Assembly: GCA_027008665.1 (NCBI GenBank)
Contig: JALVEA010000031.1
Span: forward strand, 1 to 5,515
Reading direction: 5' to 3'
Source: Thiotrichaceae bacterium
Lineage (GTDB): Bacteria; Pseudomonadota; Gammaproteobacteria; Thiotrichales; Thiotrichaceae
Length of the DNA stretch: 5,515 nucleotides
The notes beneath the pieces are model-generated. The model did no database searches and was not told the origin of the DNA. It saw nothing but the letters and a program-made list of their open reading frames with translations. Shown piece after piece: positions 1-4,163 of this stretch. The position numbers were made by a program, and so were the translations under genes. Each line of letters starts with the position of its first letter. The stretch's first letter is position 1.

Positions 1-441
1 AATGGCTGCTGTGTGCAAATCAATACCATGCGTACATTTTGATGCAATCTCTTCGATAAAGACATTGGCTAAACGTGATGCCATCGTCCCTTTTTCAGAA
101 CCTGGAAAAAAGCGATTAAGATCACGTCTATCGGGTAGATAACGTGATTGTGAAATAAAGCCATAGACATTCACCACTGGAACTGCAATCAGCGTACCAC
201 TAATATTCTCAAGCTCTTCTTTTTCGGCATTGATAAGACGACGAATAATCTCAATACCATTAATTTCATCACCATGCACCGCTGCACTGACAAATAATAT
301 AGGACCTGGTTTTTTACCGTTAATGACATGCACTGGCATGGAAACAGAAGTGTGTGTGTAAAGTGGTGGTAATTCAATATCAATAGAGCGACGCTCTCCT
401 GCTTTTACTTCAATACCACCAATAGTTATTGTATTCCCCAT
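1..441 (-). CDS. AstE/AspA-family (succinylglutamate desuccinylase/aspartoacylase) zinc hydrolase, 3' end cut by window
   Basis: I read the first 147 residues from the complement; the rest lies beyond position 1, and family members are usually well over 300 residues. The protein has the zinc-binding signature of the M14-like AstE/AspA fold: VHGDE (ligands His56 and Glu59), an arginine/asparagine substrate-site motif DRRDLNR (104-110, Asn109), and DLHT carrying the third ligand His143. All three expected zinc ligands are present, so the visible part looks intact. The family hydrolyses amide bonds in N-acyl amino acids such as N-succinylglutamate or N-acetylaspartate. There is no arginine-catabolism (ast) neighbour here. 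It instead lies 80 bp downstream of rimK on the same strand, so a role in acidic-residue or glutamate-tail chemistry is an inference. The ATG at 441 has an AAAGGG ribosome site about 7 bases upstream. Family assignment is firm; the substrate is unknown. Confidence 0.9.
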   Translation of the reverse strand, partial: MGNTITIGGIEVKAGERRSIDIELPPLYTHTSVSMPVHVINGKKPGPILFVSAAVHGDEINGIEIIRRLINAEKEELENISGTLIAVPVVNVYGFISQSRYLPDRRDLNRFFPGSEKGTMASRLANVFIEEIASKCTHGIDLHTAAI

Positions 442-467
442 GATATACCCTTTTGTTATTTTTCTGC

Positions 468-497
468 TTCAAGAGAATCTGATATTATTCACTTGAA
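468..497. repeat. Imperfect inverted repeat between rimK and the zinc-hydrolase gene
   Basis: The arms are TTCAAG-A-GAAT (468-478) and ATTC-A-CTTGAA (487-497). They can form ten base pairs with one A/A mismatch around an 8-base loop. No T-run follows on the minus strand, so it is not a standard terminator. It could be an operator, or an RNA hairpin that sets the relative amounts of rimK and downstream message. The symmetry is directly visible; its function is not. Confidence 0.45.
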
Positions 498-521
498 ACT
501 AAAATTTATTTATTAACTTGA

Positions 522-1433
522 TTAACTTGTATTTTCTCTGACTGTTTTTTTACCTTTCAGTTCTGCTGTTTTTTCAAGAAAGTCAATAATCATTCCTGCT
601 ACGTCTTTTCCTGTCGCTTTTTCAATGCCTTCTAATCCTGGAGAAGAATTAACCTCCATCACTACAGGACCATGATTAGCACGTAAAATATCCACTCCAG
701 CAACACTTAATCCTAATATTTTTGCAGACCTTACCGCAGTAGAACGCTCTTCTGGTGTTATCTTAATTAATCGTGATGAACCTCCACGATGTAAATTAGA
801 ACGAAACTCACCTGATTTTGCTTTACGTTCCATCGCTGCTACCACTTTGTTGCCAATCACAAAACAACGGATATCTGCGCCTTTTGCTTCCTCAATATAT
901 TCTTGTACAAGGATATTCGCTTTTAATCCCATAAAGGCCTCAATAACGCTACTAGCCGCTTGTTTTGTTTCCGCTAATACTACCCCAATGCCTTGTGTAC
1001 CAGAGAGTAGTTTTATGACTAACGGTGCGCCACCGACCATGCGAATTAAATCTTCTATTTCATCAGGGCGGTTTGCAAAACCCGTAATAGGCAAACCAAT
1101 TCCTTTGCATGACAGCATTTGCAAAGAGTGTAATTTATCCTGTGCTCGCGTAATGCCGACTGATTTGACTAAAGAAAGAATACCCATCATTTCAAATTGA
1201 CGTACAACTGCTGCACCATAAAAACTAACAGAAGAACCAATACGGGGTATGACTGCATCAATATTACTTAGTTCTTTACCATGAAAATGAATGGTTGGCT
1301 TATGAGAGGCAATATTCATATAACAACGTAAAAAATCAACCACAACAGGTTGATGTCCGCGAACCTCTGCCGCTTCAATAAGTCGTTGTGTTGAATAAAG
1401 TTTTTTATTTCGAGAAAGGATCGCAATTTTCAT
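522..1433 (-). CDS. rimK: RimK, ribosomal protein S6--L-glutamate ligase (ATP-grasp)
   Basis: This 303-residue protein matches the length (about 300) and layout of E. coli RimK. RimK uses ATP to add glutamate residues to the C-terminus of ribosomal protein S6 (RpsF), and acts in the cytoplasm. Visible landmarks are an N-terminal pre-ATP-grasp domain starting MKIAILSRN with PRIG at 63-66, the ATP-binding lysine in VIKLLSGTQGIG (Lys141 and the glycine-rich loop 144-150), QEYIEEAKG (177-185), NLHRGG (213-218), and the metal-binding segment GVDIL...MEVNSSPG (Asp248, Glu260, Asn262). The catalytic core looks complete. The ATG at 1433 has a clear AAGGAG (complement of 1441-1446) 7 bases upstream. 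It lies 63 bp behind the RimB-like gene and 80 bp ahead of a zinc hydrolase, all on the minus strand, which suggests one operon. Paralogous RimK-type ligases act on other substrates, but the RimB neighbour favours true RimK. Confidence 0.95.
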   Translation of the reverse strand: MKIAILSRNKKLYSTQRLIEAAEVRGHQPVVVDFLRCYMNIASHKPTIHFHGKELSNIDAVIPRIGSSVSFYGAAVVRQFEMMGILSLVKSVGITRAQDKLHSLQMLSCKGIGLPITGFANRPDEIEDLIRMVGGAPLVIKLLSGTQGIGVVLAETKQAASSVIEAFMGLKANILVQEYIEEAKGADIRCFVIGNKVVAAMERKAKSGEFRSNLHRGGSSRLIKITPEERSTAVRSAKILGLSVAGVDILRANHGPVVMEVNSSPGLEGIEKATGKDVAGMIIDFLEKTAELKGKKTVRENTS

Positions 1434-1496
1434 AATATATCTCCTTATACAATAATGAAATTGGATTGAATGTAAGGACGTTTATTTTAATAAGCG

Positions 1497-2000
1497 TTAA
1501 ACAACAGATATTATTCCTTTCTTCTGTCTACGGAATATTTTGATTTGTTCTTGTTCCGTCATATCATTTAACCCTGCCAGATAGGATCGAGAAGGATCAA
1601 GGAGTAAATTCTCATATTGCTGTAATGCCTGCCTACCGATCAACATTCTAAAACGCATATTATCACGATCTGTTAAAGTGATTTCGATCGGTAATTTTCT
1701 CTGACCTACCGCAAGGTGGCTTTGGATAACATAACGTTTTTCCCAATGCCCTCCCGAATTGCAAACAGCCCGCTCATCCAGTAAGGGTGCCTCACATTCT
1801 AGTATCACGTCACGATTGCGTTGGATGGGATGCAAAGAAAACTGTACCGTATCACAATCAGCCCGATGAATTCGCTTTACCTTGAAAGCATGCAAGGCAG
1901 ATGTCCTTGCTCCTGTATCTATTTTTGCTTTAATCGCAAGAAGATTCAAATCAGGTAACGCAACCCATTCGCGCCAACCCATAACCATTTTATTTAACAA
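1497..2000 (-). CDS. rimB: RimB-like retropepsin-type protease (family often annotated 'ATP-dependent zinc protease')
   Basis: The 167-residue protein has the aspartic-protease-like signature IDTGARTSALHA (27-38, candidate catalytic Asp28) and a flap/C-terminal motif LIGRQAL (120-126). These define the retropepsin-like family (Zn_protease/DUF785) to which RimB belongs. In Pseudomonas, RimB works with RimK to control glutamate tails on ribosomal protein S6. The segment VCNSGGHWEKRYVI (79-92) also fits the family. I chose the TTG at 2000 as start because a strong AAGGAG (complement of 2006-2011) lies 5 bases upstream. The ATG codons at 1988 and 1982 are 17 and 23 bases from it, too far. There is no signal peptide, so it should be cytoplasmic. 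rimK follows 63 bp downstream. The older 'ATP-dependent zinc protease' label has no support here: I see neither an ATPase motif nor a zinc motif. The symbol rests on family and context. Confidence 0.85.
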   Translation of the reverse strand: MLNKMVMGWREWVALPDLNLLAIKAKIDTGARTSALHAFKVKRIHRADCDTVQFSLHPIQRNRDVILECEAPLLDERAVCNSGGHWEKRYVIQSHLAVGQRKLPIEITLTDRDNMRFRMLIGRQALQQYENLLLDPSRSYLAGLNDMTEQEQIKIFRRQKKGIISVV

Positions 2001-2005
2001 AATTT

Positions 2006-2011
2006 CTCCTT
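2006..2011 (-). promoter_or_regulatory. Ribosome binding site that fixes a TTG start for the RimB-like gene
   Basis: The complement reads AAGGAG, five bases before TTG (2000-1998). The next in-frame ATG codons are too distant to use it, so this site decides in favour of the rare TTG start. A terminator-like U-tract ends immediately upstream of it. Confidence 0.8.
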
Positions 2012-2041
2012 AATAAAAAATAGTCCTAGCGGATGCAGGAC
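2012..2041 (-). terminator. Terminator-like hairpin in the RimB leader (candidate attenuator)
   Basis: Read on the minus strand, 2041-2023 folds as GTCCT-GC, tetraloop ATCC, GC-(T bulge)-AGGAC, giving seven base pairs. TATTTTTTATT (2022-2012) follows, the arrangement of a Rho-independent terminator. It ends one base before the RimB ribosome site, so there is no room for a promoter between them, and every transcript reaching the gene must pass through it. This suggests conditional termination rather than a simple gene end. A competing pairing, AAAATACCTA (complement of 2044-2053) with TAGG-AC-TATTTT (complement of 2017-2028), would take over the 3' arm and U-tract and so could act as an antiterminator. 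The structure is visible in the sequence; the control role is inferred. Confidence 0.55.
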
Positions 2042-2088
2042 AATAGGTATTTTATTTGATGATGTAGGTGAAAAGATCGATATTGATG

Positions 2089-2110
2089 ATATTTTTTGTA
2101 CAAAAAATAT
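2089..2110. repeat. 22-bp perfect palindrome, candidate operator for the RimB-rimK operon
   Basis: The half-site ATATTTTTTGT is followed directly by its exact reverse complement, centred on GTAC. It overlaps the proposed -10 box and start point of the minus-strand promoter, the usual place for a repressor dimer to bind. No regulator gene lies in the window. Confidence 0.5.
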
Positions 2111-2131
2111 AACCCTTTATAATCTAGTCAA
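2104..2131 (-). promoter_or_regulatory. Candidate sigma-70 promoter of the RimB-rimK operon
   Basis: On the minus strand, TTGACT (complement of 2126-2131; five of six consensus bases) is followed by a 16-base spacer and TATTTT (complement of 2104-2109; four of six). Transcription would start near 2097 and give a leader of about 97 bases before the TTG start. That leader contains the terminator-like hairpin. The good -35 makes this plausible. The -10 is weak and lies inside the palindrome, as expected for a regulated promoter. Confidence 0.5.
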
Positions 2132-2153
2132 AATTTGAGAAATTGATAATTTA

Positions 2154-2207
2154 ATTTACTTATCGGGAATAAAAAATTCGTTTTAACTCTCTAAATGATA
2201 AGTAAAT
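2154..2207. repeat. 11-bp perfect inverted repeat with 32-bp spacer
   Basis: ATTTACTTATC (2154-2164) and its exact reverse complement GATAAGTAAAT (2197-2207) flank 32 bases. The arms could be two regulator half-sites or the stem of a long hairpin. No open reading frame lies inside, and there is no target-site duplication to show a mobile element. Confidence 0.5.
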
Positions 2208-2220
2208 AACTTTGTAGCAA

Positions 2221-2288
2221 CTCATTTTAGAAGCTAAAGGCAAAGGTTTTTTCACCACCCTCTTTTTGTATGGAGGGTTATAAATGAG
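2221..2288. repeat. Nested inverted repeats, possible structured RNA
   Basis: The outer arms CTCATTT (2221-2227) and AAATGAG (2282-2288) enclose a second pair, ACCCTC (2257-2262) and GAGGGT (2273-2278), with a 10-base loop. A short GGT/ACC hairpin (2246-2257) abuts the inner pair. Such nesting could fold a transcript from either strand into a branched structure. Neither side of the inner hairpin has a T-run, so it is not an ordinary terminator. No known RNA family is recognised. Confidence 0.3.
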
Positions 2289-2293
2289 GTCTT

Positions 2294-2319
2294 AAAAAAG
2301 ATATTCTATAGACAATCTT
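2294..2319 (-). terminator. Weak terminator-like hairpin downstream of tRNA-Phe
   Basis: On the minus strand AAGAT (2319-2315) and ATCTT (2302-2298) form a short AT-rich stem that runs into a stretch of Ts ending at 2294. It lies 68 bases beyond the tRNA 3' end, in the right direction to end that transcript. The stem has only one G-C pair, so this is tentative. Confidence 0.2.
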
Positions 2320-2386
2320 ATAAACTTCGCCTAAAAAACAGCATAGGAAATAAATTTTGATAATATATTGAACAATATAGACAAGA

Positions 2387-2462
2387 TGGTGGCCCGAGGT
2401 GGAATCGAACCACCGACACGAGGATTTTCAATCCTCTGCTCTACCGACTGAGCTATCGGGCC
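2387..2462 (-). tRNA. tRNA-Phe, anticodon GAA, CCA encoded
   Basis: The complement of 2462-2387 gives a complete 76-base cloverleaf. The acceptor arm GGCCCGA pairs with TCGGGCC. The D-stem is GCTC/GAGC. The anticodon stem GAGGA/TCCTC encloses the loop TTGAAAA, with anticodon GAA for phenylalanine. The variable loop is GTGTC, and the T-arm GGTGG/CCACC encloses TTCGATT. Discriminator A and a genome-encoded CCA follow. The A36-A37-A38 run after the anticodon is the usual setting for (ms2)i6A37. The G at position 46 is the base methylated by TrmB, whose gene lies about 1.7 kb away. There is no tandem tRNA partner in the window. A strong promoter lies directly upstream. Confidence 0.98.
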
Positions 2463-2477
2463 TTAAGAGAGGCGCGT

Positions 2478-2506
2478 ATTAAATCGTTTTAGCTAGGCTT
2501 TGTCAA
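2478..2506 (-). promoter_or_regulatory. Strong sigma-70 promoter of tRNA-Phe with GC-rich discriminator
   Basis: On the minus strand the perfect -35 TTGACA (complement of 2501-2506) is separated by 17 bases from TTTAAT (complement of 2478-2483; five of six). A GC-rich stretch ACGCGCC follows between the -10 and the likely start near 2471, which leaves a leader of about 8 bases. GC-rich discriminators are typical of stable-RNA promoters under stringent (ppGpp) control, so growth-rate regulation is likely by analogy. Confidence 0.8.
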
Positions 2507-2612
2507 GTTAGTTTGTAATATTTTTTTAATAAATAGCTCTTTATAAAAATAATCGCAAGCTTCCTTTGTTTTTAGTTGACAAACCTTGCTTCATGCTAGT
2601 GAGCATCTATTG

Positions 2613-2618
2613 TATAGT
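2613..2618 (+). promoter_or_regulatory. Tentative -10 box for the trmL-ribF operon
   Basis: TATAGT matches five of six -10 consensus bases on the plus strand upstream of trmL. The base-perfect TTGACA at 2576-2581 is 31 bases away, too far to pair with it. The properly spaced hexamer TTCATG (2590-2595) is poor. Between them lies a small inverted repeat, ATGCT-AGTG-AGCAT (2593-2606). A second possible pair closer to the gene is TTGAAA (2709-2714) with TTTAAC (2731-2736), spacer 16. I cannot decide between them. Confidence 0.25.
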
Positions 2619-2753
2619 CCAAGCTCTTTAATCAATAGAGAGAATGCCTTAAATAATAACTTTGCTTAATCTTAAGGAAGTTCCAAGCAATGAATTTAGC
2701 AATCTTACTTGAAACGTCCTAACCCTGTTATTTAACGCTTTTTCGCAATTTAT

Positions 2754-3218
2754 ATGTTTCATATCGCACTTTACGAACCAGAAATACCTCCTAATACAGG
2801 AAATATTATGCGTCTTTGCGCTAATACAGGCTGTATTCTACACCTTATTCATCCATTAGGATTTGATCTTGATGAGAAAAAACTACGCCGTGCAGGTATG
2901 GATTACCGAGATTTAGCCGTTGTTAAAGAGCATCAGAATTTCCCTGCTTTTTTAACTAGTATCAAAGGCGCAACAATTTATGCGCTAACCACTAAAGGTT
3001 CTATTCCATATACACAGGCACATTTTACACCCGATGATATTTTACTATTTGGTCCTGAAACACGCGGTCTGCCTGAGGATGTTCTAACATTATTAGATGA
3101 TAAACATAAATTAAGAATTCCCATGATGCCCAATAGACGCAGTTTAAACTTGTCCAACACCGTTGCTATTATGGTTTATGAAGCCTTGAGGCAATATGAT
3201 TTTAAGGGTTTGCAATAA
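2754..3218 (+). CDS. trmL: TrmL (YibK), tRNA (cytidine/uridine-34 2'-O)-methyltransferase
   Basis: The 154-residue protein is close to E. coli TrmL (157 residues) over its whole length. TrmL is a cytoplasmic SPOUT-fold enzyme that uses S-adenosylmethionine to methylate the 2'-oxygen of the wobble base in two tRNA-Leu species. Family signatures are ALYEPEIPPNTGNIMRLCAN (5-24), the AdoMet-binding FGPETRGLP (99-107) and the C-terminal knot IPMMPNRRSLNLSNTVA (122-138). It has the single compact domain of the family, with no RNA-binding extension. The ATG at 2754 gives exactly the usual N-terminus, but I see no Shine-Dalgarno sequence before it (upstream bases TTCGCAATTTAT), which is unlike the other genes here. 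The stop overlaps the ribF start in TAATG, so the two genes should be co-transcribed and translationally coupled. Confidence 0.95.
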   Translation: MFHIALYEPEIPPNTGNIMRLCANTGCILHLIHPLGFDLDEKKLRRAGMDYRDLAVVKEHQNFPAFLTSIKGATIYALTTKGSIPYTQAHFTPDDILLFGPETRGLPEDVLTLLDDKHKLRIPMMPNRRSLNLSNTVAIMVYEALRQYDFKGLQ

Positions 3219-4153
3219 TGAAATTAATTCGTGGGCTATTACATAATGCTTCAAATTCAAATGAATTCACTAATGGCTGTGTAGCGAGTATTGGAAATTT
3301 CGATGGTTTACATCTTGGGCATCGGCAATTATTGACACATCTTGTACAAAAATCAAATGAATTAAAGTTACCCAGTACCATTATCAGCTTTGAACCTTTA
3401 CCGACTGAATTTTTCAGATCCCCTCCTCCTAAACGCATTTACCCTTTACGCGATAAAATACGTTTATTAAAACAACTCGGTGTCGATTACTCTATGAATT
3501 TGCGCTTTAATCAACAATTAGCCAATATGGATGCCAAGGATTTTGTACAACAGGTTTTACTAAAGCAACTCAAAGTACATTATCTCGTTGTTGGTGATGA
3601 TTTTCGTTTTGGCAAACAACGTAAGGGAGATTTTCAATTACTACAGTCAATGGGATGCCAAGCAGGAATGATCGTGCGTGATACGCCTACTTGTTATAAT
3701 AATGATAAACGCATTAGCAGTAGCCGTATTCGTGAATATTTAGCAATAGGCAATATAAAGGCAAGCAATCGGTTATTAGGTAGCCCTTATCAGTTATCAG
3801 GAAGAGTTCGGCATGGTAATAAACGCGGCAGAACCATTGGCTTCCCTACCTTAAACTTACGTATGCCCGATACTATTGCGCCTGCTCATGGTGTTTATGC
3901 TGTACGCATTACAGGCTTGGCAAATAAAACACTAACAGGGGTTGCAAGCTTAGGAAAAAATCCTACCGTTGCAGGAAAGGAGGTTCGATTAGAAACCTAT
4001 GTTTTTGACTATAAGGAGAATGCTTATGGGAAATATGTCTGCATACAGCTAGATAAGTTTTTACGCCCCGAGCAATACTTTAAGAGTTTTGACGCCTTAA
4101 AACAGCAGATTGATAAAGATGCTGACATTGCTTTGCAGTATTACAGGCAATAA
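3218..4153 (+). CDS. ribF: RibF, bifunctional riboflavin kinase / FAD synthetase
   Basis: At 311 residues it matches the usual prokaryotic RibF length (E. coli 313). It converts riboflavin to FMN and then FMN to FAD in the cytoplasm. The N-terminal adenylyltransferase domain shows GNFDG (26-30), the nucleotidyltransferase HLGH (32-35), VVGDDFRFGKQRKGD (124-138) and ISSSRIR (166-172). The C-terminal kinase domain begins near 188, with GRVRHGNKRGRTIGFPTLN (195-213), GKNPTV (246-251) and LETYVFD (258-264), where Glu259 is the likely catalytic base. The usual PTAN motif reads PTLN, a mild change; the threonine and asparagine that bind Mg-ATP remain. The ATG overlaps the trmL stop by one base, and AAGGGT lies about 9 bases upstream inside trmL. 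In E. coli and many relatives ribF precedes ileS and lspA; that arrangement is absent here. Confidence 0.97.
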   Translation: MKLIRGLLHNASNSNEFTNGCVASIGNFDGLHLGHRQLLTHLVQKSNELKLPSTIISFEPLPTEFFRSPPPKRIYPLRDKIRLLKQLGVDYSMNLRFNQQLANMDAKDFVQQVLLKQLKVHYLVVGDDFRFGKQRKGDFQLLQSMGCQAGMIVRDTPTCYNNDKRISSSRIREYLAIGNIKASNRLLGSPYQLSGRVRHGNKRGRTIGFPTLNLRMPDTIAPAHGVYAVRITGLANKTLTGVASLGKNPTVAGKEVRLETYVFDYKENAYGKYVCIQLDKFLRPEQYFKSFDALKQQIDKDADIALQYYRQ

Positions 4154-4163
4154 GCAATACCTA

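Larger units (their letters stand above)
2001..2386. other. 386-bp intergenic region without a supported protein gene
   Basis: Between the RimB start and the tRNA-Phe gene I find no coding region. The left part (2001-2131) is the RimB control region, with promoter, palindrome, a direct repeat TTGATGAT (2056-2063 and 2083-2090) and terminator-like hairpin. The right part holds an 11-bp inverted-repeat pair (2154-2164/2197-2207), a cluster of nested inverted repeats (2221-2288) and a weak terminator-like hairpin (2294-2319). The rest is AT-rich sequence in which I see nothing definite. Confidence 0.7.

Noticed and set aside
189..383. 64-codon open frame on the minus strand
   Set aside because: It lies entirely inside the zinc-hydrolase gene in another frame, and its translation has no recognisable domain, while the hydrolase frame carries all zinc ligands.
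847..1200. 117-codon open frame on the plus strand
   Set aside because: It is antisense to rimK, and the rimK frame has the full ATP-grasp motif set.
1478..1497. Imperfect hairpin ACG-TTTATT/AATAAG-CGT at the RimB stop codon as a terminator
   Set aside because: The stem is AT-rich with a mismatch on the minus strand, no T-run follows, and rimK begins only 63 bp downstream.
2364..2379. TATATTG-AA-CAATATA inverted repeat beside the tRNA as its terminator
   Set aside because: The stem is almost all A-T, the loop is two bases, and no T-run follows on the minus strand.
2307..2384. 9-bp direct repeat TATAGACAA (2307-2315 and 2376-2384), one copy next to the tRNA 3' end, as possible attachment sites
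   Set aside because: It is too short, does not include the tRNA 3' sequence, and encloses only 60 bases with no integrase. Chance similarity in AT-rich DNA is more likely.
2576..2618. TTGACA (2576-2581) with TATAGT (2613-2618) as one promoter for trmL
   Set aside because: The spacing is 31 bases, far beyond the 16-19 used by sigma-70. No acceptable -10 lies at 17 bases from TTGACA.
2619..2753. FMN riboswitch upstream of the trmL-ribF operon
   Set aside because: I found none of the conserved RFN-element helices or sequence blocks, and ribF starts inside an operon with trmL first.
2978..3438. Two minus-strand open frames (2978-3160 and 3202-3438)
   Set aside because: They are antisense shadows of trmL and ribF without ribosome sites or domain features.
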